Origin: Shumkonia mesophila
GTDB lineage: Bacteria; Pseudomonadota; Alphaproteobacteria; Rhodospirillales; Shumkoniaceae
Assembly: GCF_026163695.1 (NCBI RefSeq)
Contig: NZ_JAOTID010000011.1
Location: forward strand, 1 to 64,000
Length of the DNA stretch: 64,000 nt
Direction of reading: 5' to 3'
The notes under the pieces are model-generated. The model was not told the origin of the DNA. It made no database searches and saw only the letters and a program-made list of their open reading frames with translations. Position numbers and translations under genes: made by a program. The number at the start of each line of letters is the position of its first letter. Positions within the stretch are counted from its first letter, which is position 1. This document shows, in pieces, positions 31,934 through 40,828 of the stretch.

Positions 31934-32704
31934 CTACGGCATGACCATGCCGCCGTTGACGTCGATGATCTGGCCGGTGATGTAGCCGCTCATCGAATCG
32001 GAAGCCAGGAAAAGATAGGCCCCGACCAGGTCCTCGGGCGTGCCCAGCCGGCCCATGGGGATCATCTTCTTCCACTGCTCGACGGCGGATTCCGGGGTCT
32101 CCTTGTGGAACGGCGTCCAGATGGCGCCGGGCGATACCGTGTTGACCCGGATCTTGCTGCCGACCAGTTCCTTGGCCAGGCTTTTGGTCACCGTGTGGAC
32201 GAAGCCCTTGGTGGCGGCGTAGACCGAGGCGCCGGGGCCGCCGCCGTGGCGGGCCGCGACCGAGCCGGTGTTGATGATGACGCCGCCGCCCTGCTTCTCG
32301 AAGTGCGGGATGGCGGCCCGCGTCGCCGCCACCACCGAGCGGATGTTGAGGTCGATGATGGCGTCGACCACGTCGTCCTCGTTGTCGACCGCCATGGTGC
32401 GCTGCACCAGGCCGCCGACGTTGTTGACCAGCACGTCGATGCGCCCGAAGGCGGCCACCGTTTCCTCGACCACGCGGCGGGCCTCGGCCGACTTGCTGAG
32501 GTCTCCCCGAAGCAGGATGGCCTCGCCACCCTCCTTCTTGATCGCGGCCACCACCTTTTCGCCCTCGGCGCGGCTGCGGTTGCAGTGAACGGCGACGCGG
32601 GCGCCGCTGGCGGCGAAGCCCTGGGCGACGGCGGCGCCGATGCCGGTGGACGAGCCGGTGACCAGGACGGCCTTGCCGGCCAGATCTCCAAGGTAATTCT
32701 TCAT
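31934..32704 (-). CDS. SDR-family oxidoreductase
   Basis: 256 residues. TGSSTGIGAAVA binds the cofactor, VNNVGG replaces the usual NNAG, INTGSVAARHG gives the Ser and YAATKGF the Tyr-Lys pair; the end is GYITGQIIDVNGGM. The cofactor region VAVHCNRSRAEGE with an Arg after the second strand suggests NADP. It closely resembles the SDR at 16049, so one is probably a duplicate of the other. Inside the TRAP/KduD-like operon. Confidence 0.9.
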   Translation of the reverse strand: MKNYLGDLAGKAVLVTGSSTGIGAAVAQGFAASGARVAVHCNRSRAEGEKVVAAIKKEGGEAILLRGDLSKSAEARRVVEETVAAFGRIDVLVNNVGGLVQRTMAVDNEDDVVDAIIDLNIRSVVAATRAAIPHFEKQGGGVIINTGSVAARHGGGPGASVYAATKGFVHTVTKSLAKELVGSKIRVNTVSPGAIWTPFHKETPESAVEQWKKMIPMGRLGTPEDLVGAYLFLASDSMSGYITGQIIDVNGGMVMP

Positions 32705-32856
32705 GGTGTTGCTCCTCGACAAAAGCCGACGCCCCGGGCGCCGCCAATGGCGGCACGCCCGGGGGTCGGGAACGGAACGCAAGACTAAGACATAAAATGG
32801 GAGGACGGAAACCGGAAGTGGCCGGCTGCCGTCCCCCTTTTCAGGTCGAGCGGAGG

Positions 32857-33246
32857 TTACTTCGCGTGCTTGACGGGCAGGCCGTGCTTGGCCATCAGTT
32901 GCAGATAGTCATCGCGCGGCGGGACGAAGACGTCGATGCCCTTGAAGCCGGTGGTCGTCTTGCCGCCGTGGATGGTGTTCGACGGATGGATGCAGACGTC
33001 GCCGGCTTCCATCAGGAAGGTCTCGTCGCCGCAGGTGTGCATCTCGCTGCCTTCGAGAATGATCAGGATCTGCACGGCCTCGTGCTTGTGCAGCGGAAAC
33101 TCGGTGCCCGGCGGGTTTTCGATGAAGCTGAGCAGGGCGCCATCGCTGGCCAGGAAGCGGGTGCTCGACGCCGCAGTCAGCGGCACCAGCGGAATGTCCT
33201 TGATGGTATGGCAGTACTTGGATTTCTTGTTGGCGGTGTAGGTCAC
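32857..33246 (-). CDS. Small cupin-domain protein
   Basis: 129 residues, one conserved beta-barrel. HKHEAVQILIILEG and later IHPSNTIHGG provide the HxH and His of a cupin metal site; the Glu ligand is replaced in part by Gln. Such proteins isomerise or lactonise sugar acids, or protect ligands. GTG start with AAGGAG 8 nt upstream. Located between KduD-like and SDR genes, so a role in the same sugar-acid pathway is likely. Confidence 0.82.
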   Translation of the reverse strand: MTYTANKKSKYCHTIKDIPLVPLTAASSTRFLASDGALLSFIENPPGTEFPLHKHEAVQILIILEGSEMHTCGDETFLMEAGDVCIHPSNTIHGGKTTTGFKGIDVFVPPRDDYLQLMAKHGLPVKHAK

Positions 33247-33294
33247 GGCTTGTTCTCCTTTCGAAAAGTCGGTGCCGATGGCGCGATGGGCGGC

Positions 33295-34065
33295 CTAGAA
33301 GGCCAGCCAGCCGCCGTCGACGAAGATGATCTGGCCGGTGATGTAGTCCGACGCGTCGGAGGCCAGGAAGACGGCCACGCCCATCAGGTCGGCGGGTTTC
33401 GCCCAGCGGCCCAGCGGAATGCGCCCGGTGATGTGGTCGCGCCGGCCGCTGTCGGCGCGCAGCGGCGCCGTATTCTCGGTCTCGACCCAGCCGGGGCCGA
33501 TGGCGTTGACCAGGATGTTGTACTGTGCCCAGTCGTTGCACATGGTCTTGGTGACCTGCACCAGGCCGCCCTTCGAGGCGGCATAGGCCGGCACCGTGCG
33601 GCCGCCCTGCACGGCCAGCAGCGAGCCGGTGTTGACGATCTTGCCCTTGTGCTTGTGGGCGATCATCACCCGCGCGCAGGCCTGCGACAACAGGAACGGC
33701 CCGGTCAGGTTGACCTTGATCTCCTCTTCGAAGACGTCGGCGTCGAAGTCCTCGCAGGGCGTGCGGTGGATGGTGCCGGCGTTGTTGAACAGGATGTCGA
33801 CGGTGCCGAATTCCTTGACCGTGGTGTCGACCAGGGCCTGGATGCTTTGGCGGGAGCGCATGTCGACGACGGTGCCGATGGCCCGCCCGCCGCCCAGTTT
33901 GCTCAGTGCCGCGGCGGTTTCCTTGGCCTTGTCCTCCAGGATGTCGGCGATCACCACATTGGCGCCGGCCTCGCAGATGGCCTGGGCCAGGGCGGCGCCG
34001 ATTCCGCGGCTGGCCCCGGTGACGATGCCGGTCCGACCGGCCAAACTGAAGGTATCGAGAATCAT
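33295..34065 (-). CDS. KduD-like SDR (2-deoxy-D-gluconate 3-dehydrogenase type)
   Basis: 256 residues. TGASRGIGAALA, NNAGTIHRTPCEDF, NTGSLLAVQGG and YAASKGGLVQ are the SDR landmarks. NTGSLLAVQGGRTVPAYAAS and IPLGRWAKPADLMGVAVFLAS, taken separately, match KduD, which handles 2-keto-3-deoxygluconate and related keto sugar acids in pectin and uronate breakdown. ATG overlaps the IclR stop by 4 nt (ATGA), showing tight coupling. Confidence 0.9.
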   Translation of the reverse strand: MILDTFSLAGRTGIVTGASRGIGAALAQAICEAGANVVIADILEDKAKETAAALSKLGGGRAIGTVVDMRSRQSIQALVDTTVKEFGTVDILFNNAGTIHRTPCEDFDADVFEEEIKVNLTGPFLLSQACARVMIAHKHKGKIVNTGSLLAVQGGRTVPAYAASKGGLVQVTKTMCNDWAQYNILVNAIGPGWVETENTAPLRADSGRRDHITGRIPLGRWAKPADLMGVAVFLASDASDYITGQIIFVDGGWLAF

Positions 34066-34829
34066 GCTGCCTTATCCCCTTGTCCTCTGACCAGCGCACC
34101 GGAAATGGCCGCGGCTTGGCGGCGCACCGCCTCGATCTCGGTCTCGATGCTGCGGTCGCTGCAGATATAACTTGGAAACGCGATGCTGACGGCGCCGACC
34201 ACGTCGTCCGGGGAGCCGAAGATCGGCGCCGCCACACATATCACGCCACGCGTGATCTCTTCCCGGTCAAGTGCGAAACCCTCCTTGCGTACGGTGGCGA
34301 GTTCCTCCCGGAGCTTGACCGGGTCTACGATTGTCTTCGAGGTGATGGCCTCCAAGGGCAGGGTCAGGAAACGCTCCCGATCCTCCTTGCGGGCGAAGGC
34401 GAGCAGCGACTTGCCCATGGCCGTGCAGTGAAGCGGGAAACGCTTGCCCACTTCGGAAAACAGTTTGATGCCGTAATCCTGCGTCTCGATCTTGTCGACA
34501 TAGACCCCGGCATCGCCGTCGCGGATGCCCAGCGTGGCGGTGTGATGGGTGGCTTCGTGCAGGGCCTCCAGGTGCGGATGGCCGAGGATGCGGAGATCGA
34601 GATTGGCGGTGACCTGGCAGCCCAGCCCGGCCAGCTTGAGGCTGCCGCGATAGCGCGCCGTGTTGGGCGAGAAGGTCAGCACGCCCATCGCCACCAGTTC
34701 CTTGAGGATGCGATGCGCGCTGGCCTTGGGCGTTTTGGTGGCCGCCACGACCTCGGCGAAGGTCATGCCGGTCGGCTGGCGGGCGACCACGGTTTCGACG
34801 ATGGTGAAGGCCTTTTGCAGCGTGCTCAT
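34062..34829 (-). CDS. IclR-family transcriptional regulator
   Basis: 255 residues: winged helix (about 4-62, TFAEVVAATKTPKASAHRIL) and GAF-like effector domain (about 75-250, with LHCTAMGKSLLAF and DREEITRGVICVAAPI). The latter binds a small carboxylate. GAGAGG lies upstream of ATG 34829. It sits within the operon it probably controls, downstream of dctQ and overlapping the KduD-like gene. KdgR, which governs 2-keto-3-deoxygluconate genes, is a well-known member of this family. A palindrome upstream of dctP at 37904-37916 is a candidate binding site. Confidence 0.93.
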   Translation of the reverse strand: MSTLQKAFTIVETVVARQPTGMTFAEVVAATKTPKASAHRILKELVAMGVLTFSPNTARYRGSLKLAGLGCQVTANLDLRILGHPHLEALHEATHHTATLGIRDGDAGVYVDKIETQDYGIKLFSEVGKRFPLHCTAMGKSLLAFARKEDRERFLTLPLEAITSKTIVDPVKLREELATVRKEGFALDREEITRGVICVAAPIFGSPDDVVGAVSIAFPSYICSDRSIETEIEAVRRQAAAISGALVRGQGDKAA

Positions 34830-34855
34830 GAAATTTTCCTCTCGCCGTCCGGCGC

Positions 34856-35374
34856 CTACGCGGCACCGGGCCGGTCGGCGGCCCCCTGTTTAAAACGATC
34901 GACGGTGGCGCGAAAGCCCTGGACGATGTTGCGGATGGAATAAGCCAGCATGATGAAGCCGGCCGTCGGCATGGGGGCGTACCACCAGGCCATCGGCCAG
35001 GACAGGATGGGCGAGGTGCGTCCCATCGACAGCGTCAGGTCGAGGCTGTAGCGGGCGAACATCAGGATGAAGATGGCGGTCAGGACTTCGAGGCCGAGCG
35101 CGAACAGGCGGCCGGACCGGGTGCCGGCCAGCATCTGGGCCAGGGCATCGATCTTGAAGTGGTCCTTCTCGCGCCACAGTTCCGCCGCCGCCATGAAGAT
35201 GAGCGAGGCCATCAGCCATTCGATGACCTCGTCCGACCAGCTCAGCTTGGCGATGGGGACGAAGCGGATGAACACGACGGCGCCGCAGATGGCGGTCAAG
35301 GTCAGCAGGTTGGCGATGCAGAAGACGCGCAACACCCAACCCAGGGCGCGGTCGATGGTTTTGAGGGCGTTCAT
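34856..35374 (-). CDS. dctQ: TRAP transporter small permease (DctQ)
   Basis: 172 residues with four hydrophobic helices. VFIRFVPIAKLSWSDEVIEWL and LIFMAAAELWREKDHFKID follow the DctQ pattern (W-S-D-E and the charged loop). Two ATGs in tandem (35377, 35374) follow GGAG; I took the second for spacing. It follows dctM here, an order P-M-Q that differs from the other three TRAP systems of the window (P-Q-M). Confidence 0.9.
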   Translation of the reverse strand: MNALKTIDRALGWVLRVFCIANLLTLTAICGAVVFIRFVPIAKLSWSDEVIEWLMASLIFMAAAELWREKDHFKIDALAQMLAGTRSGRLFALGLEVLTAIFILMFARYSLDLTLSMGRTSPILSWPMAWWYAPMPTAGFIMLAYSIRNIVQGFRATVDRFKQGAADRPGAA

Positions 35375-35382
35375 CATGCTCC

Positions 35383-36669
35383 TCACTTCGGCATCAGCAG
35401 GTTGGGCAGCCACAGGGACAGCTCGGGGATGAAGCTGATCATCAGCGTGACGATGAAGATGCCCAGCAGATAGGGCCACACCTCGGTGCTGAGGCGGCCG
35501 ATCGAAACGCCGCTGATGGTCGCCACCGCATAGAGGCTCATGCCGACCGGCGGGGTCAGAAGGCCGATCATCGAGCACAGGATCATGACGACGCCGAACT
35601 GCACCGGGTCGATGCCGAAGCGCTCGATCAGCGGCATGAAGACCGGGATGGTGATGACCAGCACCGCGATCCCCTCCATGAAGCAGCCCAGCACCAGCAG
35701 GATGAAGATGATGATCAGAAGGATGATCCACGGTTCCGAGGTGATGGTGGTCAGCCCCAGGATCACCTTTTCGGGGATGCTCTGGTGGATCATCACCCAG
35801 CTGAAGAAGTCGGCCGTCGCGATGATGAACAGCACCCGCACGCTCTGCTTGACCGATTCCCAGATGATCTCGGGAATGTCCTTGATGCCGAATTCACGGT
35901 AGATGACGCCGCCCACCACGAAGGCATAGAGCGAGGCCACCACCGCCGCCTCGGTGGGGGTGAAAAGGCCGCCCAGGATGCCGCCGATGATGATGACCGG
36001 CATCAGCAGCGCCAGGGCCGAACCCATGAAGGTCTTCCACAGATGACGGAGCGACGGCCACGGGTCGACCGGATAGCCGCGCTTCTTGGCGATGAAATAG
36101 ACGGCGATCATCAGGGCCAGGCCCATCAGGACCCCGGGCACGAAGCCGGCCATGAACAGCTTGACGATGGAAACGCCGGCCATGCTGCCGTAGACGACGA
36201 ACGGGATGGAAGGCGGGATCACCGGCCCGATGGTCGAGGACGCCGCCGTGATGGCGGCGCTGAACTCGCGGTCGTAGCCGTTCTCGGTCATCGCCTTCAT
36301 CTCGACGACGCCAAGACCGGCGGCATCGGCCACCGCGGCCCCCGACATGCCCGAAAAGATCATGCTGGCGACCACGTTGACGTGCCCCAGGCCGCCCCGG
36401 ATATGGCCGACCAGGGCGCGGGCGAAATCGAACACCCGCTGGGTGATGCCGCCGTAGTTCATCAAATTCCCGGCCAGGATGAAGAACGGGATGGCGAGCA
36501 ACGTAAAGCCCGTCGTCGCCACGTACATGCGCTGGGCCATCAGCGGCAGGATGGCGATCTCGCCCGCCAGGGCGAAAACGCCCACCGCCGTCAGCCCCAT
36601 CGCTGCGAAGATCGGCACGCCCAGCAGGACGAGTCCCACCAGGACGCTGAAGATCGCAAGCGTCAACAT
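35383..36669 (-). CDS. dctM: TRAP transporter large permease (DctM)
   Basis: 428 residues, about 12 transmembrane helices. IPFFILAGNLMNYGG, FSGMSGAAVADAAGLG, GPVIPPSIPFVVYGS, GGLFTPTEAAVVASLYA and LTPPVGMSLYAVA are family motifs. ATG 36669 gives the normal MLTLAIF start. Between dctP and dctQ in the long leftward operon with the KduD-like and other SDR genes. Confidence 0.96.
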   Translation of the reverse strand: MLTLAIFSVLVGLVLLGVPIFAAMGLTAVGVFALAGEIAILPLMAQRMYVATTGFTLLAIPFFILAGNLMNYGGITQRVFDFARALVGHIRGGLGHVNVVASMIFSGMSGAAVADAAGLGVVEMKAMTENGYDREFSAAITAASSTIGPVIPPSIPFVVYGSMAGVSIVKLFMAGFVPGVLMGLALMIAVYFIAKKRGYPVDPWPSLRHLWKTFMGSALALLMPVIIIGGILGGLFTPTEAAVVASLYAFVVGGVIYREFGIKDIPEIIWESVKQSVRVLFIIATADFFSWVMIHQSIPEKVILGLTTITSEPWIILLIIIFILLVLGCFMEGIAVLVITIPVFMPLIERFGIDPVQFGVVMILCSMIGLLTPPVGMSLYAVATISGVSIGRLSTEVWPYLLGIFIVTLMISFIPELSLWLPNLLMPK

Positions 36670-36715
36670 AGTCCGTTCTCCATCCCGGTTCCGGGTTATT
36701 GGTGGGCTGCGGCGC

Positions 36716-37711
36716 CTACTTGGTTTCCGCAACCATCTTCAGGAACGCATCGACATTGGCCTTGCCCGAGTACGCGGCGATGGAGTCATAGGCCGGCTGC
36801 ATCTTGGCCTTGAAGGCGGCGAGATCGGGCTCGGTGACCTTCATGCCCTTTTCCTTGAGCAGGGCGATCATGCCCTTCTCGGCCTTGAGGTTCTCGTCAC
36901 GGAACCACTGGCCGGCCTTCTGGGCTTCTTCCTTGACGATCTTCTGCTGGTCGGCGGTCAGCTTGGCCATGGCCTGCTTGCTGGCGACGGCCACCATCGA
37001 ATTGTAGGAATGGTAGGTCAGCGCCAGGTGGGCCTGCGTCTCCCACAGCTTGAGCGAGCTGATGACGGAAAGGGGGTTCTCCTGGCCGTCGACCACGCCC
37101 TGCTTGAGGGCCATCGGCAGTTCGGGGAAGGCGATCTTCGTCACGATGCCACCGGCCGCTTCCATGGCCGCCTGCAGCTGGATTTCGCCGGGGGTGCGGA
37201 TCTTCAGGCCCTTGACGTCGTCGGGCTTCATGATCGGGCGCTTGCTGTTGGTGAGGTTGCGGAAACCCCATTCCCAGTTGGCCAGATGCACCAGGCCGAT
37301 CTGGTCGAAGCGGGGGGCCACCCATTTGGTGAAGGGGCCGTCCAGCACTTTCCAGGCGTGCTCATAGCCCTTGTAGACGAACGGCAGCATGACGACGCCG
37401 AACGGCTTGTCGCCGGCCGGACCGTACTTGTCGAGCATCGGCTGCGTGGGCAGCGTGATGTCGATGGCGCCCTTCATCTGCTGTTCGAGCACCTCGTTGC
37501 CGTCGCCCAGCTGGTTGGCCGGGAACAGCTTGATGGTGACCGCATTGTTGGTCCGCTTGGCCACCGCGGCGGCCATCATCTCGGCCGCCTTGCTGGCTGT
37601 ATGGTCGATCGGGGCGTAGTGGGCGAGCTTGAGTTCGACCGCCGAAGCCGGGGTGGCCATCGCCGCCACCAGCGACGCGGTTCCCAGCAGGCCGAGCACT
37701 TTCTTCAACAT
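36716..37711 (-). CDS. dctP: TRAP transporter substrate-binding protein (DctP)
   Basis: 331 residues with a signal peptide ending PASA (about 1-24). ELKLAHYAPIDHTASKAA, IKLFPANQLGDGNEVLEQ and GLKIRTPGE carry the DctP pattern, including the substrate-binding Arg; FPELPMALKQGVVDGQENP is the C-lobe motif. First gene of the long operon; GGAGG precedes the start. The partner genes suggest a sugar acid such as a uronate or deoxy-gluconate-type ligand. Confidence 0.95.
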   Translation of the reverse strand: MLKKVLGLLGTASLVAAMATPASAVELKLAHYAPIDHTASKAAEMMAAAVAKRTNNAVTIKLFPANQLGDGNEVLEQQMKGAIDITLPTQPMLDKYGPAGDKPFGVVMLPFVYKGYEHAWKVLDGPFTKWVAPRFDQIGLVHLANWEWGFRNLTNSKRPIMKPDDVKGLKIRTPGEIQLQAAMEAAGGIVTKIAFPELPMALKQGVVDGQENPLSVISSLKLWETQAHLALTYHSYNSMVAVASKQAMAKLTADQQKIVKEEAQKAGQWFRDENLKAEKGMIALLKEKGMKVTEPDLAAFKAKMQPAYDSIAAYSGKANVDAFLKMVAETK

Positions 37712-37903
37712 GTCCTTGCCTCCTCGGTGTGGGCTTTTGGCGGAATGCCGCTCCGCTGGCCTGTCCGTTCATCCGGGAATGACCGGCCTTGCCAAGACCG
37801 CCGGCGGCATGGCCGGGAGATTCTTGGGGGTCGGTCTGTCGAACGTCGCGGATGGACGGACCTGGACGGGGCTCCTTCCCCGAAAGCCGCTTGTTTCATT
37901 ATT

Positions 37904-37916
37904 GGAACTAAGTTCC
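37904..37916. promoter_or_regulatory. Candidate IclR operator upstream of dctP
   Basis: GGAACT, one base, AGTTCC is a perfect palindrome in an AT-rich setting, with TTTCATTATT on one side. The form matches IclR/KdgR-type operators, and an IclR gene is in the operon. Confidence 0.5.
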
Positions 37917-37987
37917 GCAAAAAAGGATGCCCGAGACGAGGGGGCCTTGTCAAGGCGGCGATGATGGCAGTGTCGGCTCCACAAACG

Positions 37988-38013
37988 CCGAGGGCGGCTT
38001 TCGCCGCCCTCGG
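37988..38013. terminator. Hairpin terminator after the ABC importer operon
   Basis: CCGAGGGCGGC and GCCGCCCTCGG pair perfectly around TTTC, about 40 nt after the permease stop. The T tract following it is short, so strength is uncertain. Confidence 0.6.
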
Positions 38014-38050
38014 GTCGTATTCCGGCCTTGCCGGCCAACGGGCCGCCGGA

Positions 38051-39724
38051 TCAGCCGAACAGGCCGCCGACCTGGCGGCCGGCGATGCGGTTCACCCCGT
38101 ACAGGCTGAGCGCGCAGACGGCGATCAGCACCACGCCCAAGGCCGCCGCCTGGCTTTGCGAGCCGGCGATGTAGAAGGTGAAGATGCCGAACGGGATCAT
38201 CTCCCAGCCGCCGAGGGTGAGGAAGATGATGGCCGAGGCCTCCTGGATCGACATCAGGAACGAGAACATGGCGCCGACCAGGATGCCCCTCCAGATCAGC
38301 GGCACGGTGATGTCCCAGAAGGTACGGACCTTGCCGGCGCCCACGTTCTGCGCCGCTTCCTCCATCGAGCGGTGGACCAGCAGCAGCGACGAATAGCTGC
38401 CGCGCACCGTGTAGGGGATGCGCCGCACCGCCAGCACGAGCGGCAGGATGATCCACATGCTGGTCAGCGGGATGCCGATAAACGGCAGCGGAAAGTTGAA
38501 CGCCCGGATGTAGGCGATGCCGATGGCGGTGCCCGGAATGGCCAGGATCAGCGTCGTCAGCACGTCCATGGCGCCGCGGCCGGGTGCCGCCGTGCGACCC
38601 ATGATCCACGCCATGGGCACGCCGACGAACACGCAGAACGCCACCGCGAGGCCGGAGTAGACGAAGGAGTTGATGATGAACTTGGGCGTCTCGATGGCCA
38701 CCTGCTCGAAGTATTCGAGGGTGTATTCGACCGGCAGCGCCGTCAGCGCCCAGCCCCGGCCCACGGCGGCAAGCAGGACGCCGACCTGGGGGATGAAGGT
38801 GAGCAGGATGAGGACGACGAGGAAGGCCAGCACCACCCACTGCGTCACCGGCCGCAGGCGCTTGCGCTCGACCTGGGTGTAGGTAAGCGAACTGTAGTCC
38901 TTGATCGCCACGTACTGCCGGGCGACCAGCACGAAGATGATGGCCAGCAGGACCAGCAGCGCCGAGATGACGATCCCCATGCGGAAGATCCGGCGGTCGA
39001 CGAACTGCATGATGTTGAGGTAGGCCTGGGGCGCCAGCAGGTCCTGCACGCCGACCACCAGCGGCGTCACGAAATCGGCGAACGTCCAGATGAAGACCAG
39101 CAGCGCGCCCGAGATGTAGCCGGGCGTGGTCAGCGGCAGGGTGATGTCGCGGAACCGGCGCCAGCCCTTGGCGCCCATGACCGAGGCCGCCTCCTCGAGC
39201 GACGGGTCGACCTTGGTCAGCGCGTCCAGTACGCTCAGCGTCACCAGCGGGAACAGGTGGATGGTCTGGACCAGCAGCACCCCGTGGATGCCGTACATGA
39301 AGTTGATGGGGTGGATGAGGCCGAACCAATCCATCAGCAGCACGTTCAGGGTTCCCGCGCGGCCGAGAATGAAGGTGAAGCCCAGCACGCCCACCAGCGG
39401 CGGCAGGATGAGCGGCAGCATGGTCAGGAACGAGAACAGGTTGCGCCCGGGGAAGTCGTAGCGCACCAGCAGGAAGGCGATGGCGATGCCGACGATGGAG
39501 GTCGTGATGACCGCCGCGACGCCCAGGATCATCGAGTTCACCAGCGAGCGCAGATAGAACCTGTCGGTGAAGAAATCGATGAAATTCTCGGCCGTGAGCT
39601 GGCCGGCCTCGTTGGTGAAGGCGTCGTAGAAGATGCGGCTCAGCGGATAGAGAACGAACAGGATGAGGAACGCCCAGATCAGCAGGAAGCCGAGCGTTCC
39701 GAGGTATGCGCCCCGCAGTTTCAT
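38051..39724 (-). CDS. Iron(III)/polyamine-type ABC transporter permease (fused two-domain)
   Basis: 557 residues with two homologous permease halves of six helices each, as in FbpB-type iron importers. Two EAA-loop coupling segments are visible: EEAASVMGAKGWRRFRDITLP (about residue 205; EAA...G) and EEAAQNVGAGKVRTFWDI (about 475). Start ATG 39724 overlaps the ATPase stop by 4 nt. With the ATPase and periplasmic protein it forms a complete importer. The cargo could be iron(III), a polyamine or a thiamine- or phosphonate-like solute. Confidence 0.93.
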   Translation of the reverse strand: MKLRGAYLGTLGFLLIWAFLILFVLYPLSRIFYDAFTNEAGQLTAENFIDFFTDRFYLRSLVNSMILGVAAVITTSIVGIAIAFLLVRYDFPGRNLFSFLTMLPLILPPLVGVLGFTFILGRAGTLNVLLMDWFGLIHPINFMYGIHGVLLVQTIHLFPLVTLSVLDALTKVDPSLEEAASVMGAKGWRRFRDITLPLTTPGYISGALLVFIWTFADFVTPLVVGVQDLLAPQAYLNIMQFVDRRIFRMGIVISALLVLLAIIFVLVARQYVAIKDYSSLTYTQVERKRLRPVTQWVVLAFLVVLILLTFIPQVGVLLAAVGRGWALTALPVEYTLEYFEQVAIETPKFIINSFVYSGLAVAFCVFVGVPMAWIMGRTAAPGRGAMDVLTTLILAIPGTAIGIAYIRAFNFPLPFIGIPLTSMWIILPLVLAVRRIPYTVRGSYSSLLLVHRSMEEAAQNVGAGKVRTFWDITVPLIWRGILVGAMFSFLMSIQEASAIIFLTLGGWEMIPFGIFTFYIAGSQSQAAALGVVLIAVCALSLYGVNRIAGRQVGGLFG

Positions 39725-40800
39725 CGTTCGGCTCCGATCACCACGGTGCTGGCGGCGGGGAAGCTGATCGTCACCGGGGCTCCCATCGGCAGCGGCTGGT
39801 GGTGCCACGGATCGCCGATGTCGACCTTGAAGAGGACGCCGGCGTCGAGCTGGACGTCGTAGCGCAGCGTGTTGCCGAGATAGGCGGCGAAGGTGATCTT
39901 GCCGTCGGCCATGTTGAGGTCCGGCGACGGCGCCGCGCTGATGCTGCCGTTCTCGGGCCGGATGCACACCACGCAGGAGGCGCCCGGCTGGAAACGCGCG
40001 TCGTAAAGCGCCTGCAGGGTGCCGAGCGCGGTCTTCACCAGGACCCGCTTGTTCGCCGGGTCGACCGTTTCGACGGTGCCGTCGATCAGGTTGTTGATGC
40101 CGATGAAATCGGCCACGAAATAGCTGGCCGGCCGCTCGTACAGCTCCTTGGGGTGGCCCACCTGGCAGACCTTGCCCTTGTTGAAGACGGCGATGTGGTC
40201 GGAAAGGGTCAGCGCCTCCTCCTGGTCGTGGGTCACGTAGATGGTCGTGATGCCGAGATCCTTTTGCAGCTTGCGGATCTCCTGGCGGACCTGCACCCGG
40301 ATCTTGGCGTCGAGGTTGGACAGCGGCTCGTCCAGAAGCAGCATCTTCGGGTTGAGCACCAGCGCCCGGGCCAGCGCGACCCGTTGCTGCTGCCCGCCCG
40401 AAAGCTGGCCCGGATAGCGATCCCCCAGCCCGCCCAGCTCGACGTTGTCGAGCACGGTCGCGACCCGCTCGTTGATCTTCTCGCGGGGAATCTTCTGCAG
40501 CTTCAGCCCGTATCCGACGTTCTGGAACACGGTCATGTGCGGCCACAGCGCGTAGTTCTGGAACACCATGCCGATGCCGCGCTGGTCGGGCGGCAGGTGG
40601 TTGACGACCCGGTCGTCGAAGCGGATCTCGCCCTCGTCCGGCGTGTAGAAGCCGGCGATGAGACGCAGCGACGTCGTCTTGCCGCAGCCGGAAGGACCCA
40701 GGAGGGTGAACAGCTCACCCTCCTGGATGGTGAGGTTGACGTTGCTTACCGCCGCCATGTCGCCGAAGCGTTTGGTGACGTTCTTGATTTGTATTTGCAC
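39721..40800 (-). CDS. ABC transporter ATP-binding protein (iron/polyamine type)
   Basis: 359 residues. Walker A GPSGCGKTT, Q-loop VFQNYALWPHM, signature LSGGQQQR, Walker B MLLLDEPLSNLD and switch His in VTHDQEE are all intact. The C-terminal 120 residues form a TOBE domain, as in PotA/FbpC-type subunits. Energises the permease encoded next, with which it overlaps by 4 nt. Confidence 0.96.
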   Translation of the reverse strand: MQIQIKNVTKRFGDMAAVSNVNLTIQEGELFTLLGPSGCGKTTSLRLIAGFYTPDEGEIRFDDRVVNHLPPDQRGIGMVFQNYALWPHMTVFQNVGYGLKLQKIPREKINERVATVLDNVELGGLGDRYPGQLSGGQQQRVALARALVLNPKMLLLDEPLSNLDAKIRVQVRQEIRKLQKDLGITTIYVTHDQEEALTLSDHIAVFNKGKVCQVGHPKELYERPASYFVADFIGINNLIDGTVETVDPANKRVLVKTALGTLQALYDARFQPGASCVVCIRPENGSISAAPSPDLNMADGKITFAAYLGNTLRYDVQLDAGVLFKVDIGDPWHHQPLPMGAPVTISFPAASTVVIGAER

Positions 40801-40828
40801 GGTGCCCGTCCGCTATCGAGAGTGAAGC

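Larger units (their letters stand above)
37712..38050. other. Upstream region of the sugar-acid operon
   Basis: A 339-bp spacer with no gene. It holds the palindrome at 37904-37916 and the hairpin at 37988-38013, listed separately. AT-rich sequence around 37894-37925 is where the promoter for the leftward operon is likely to be. Confidence 0.55.

Noticed and set aside
33295-34065. FabG of fatty acid synthesis
   Set aside because: The KduD-like motifs and coupling to an IclR gene and TRAP system fit sugar-acid metabolism better.
36479-39862. A 1127-codon open frame on the plus strand
   Set aside because: It is the shadow of TRAP and ABC genes on the minus strand: rich in His, Arg, Asp and Gly, no domain, and the opposite strand gives well-known protein families.
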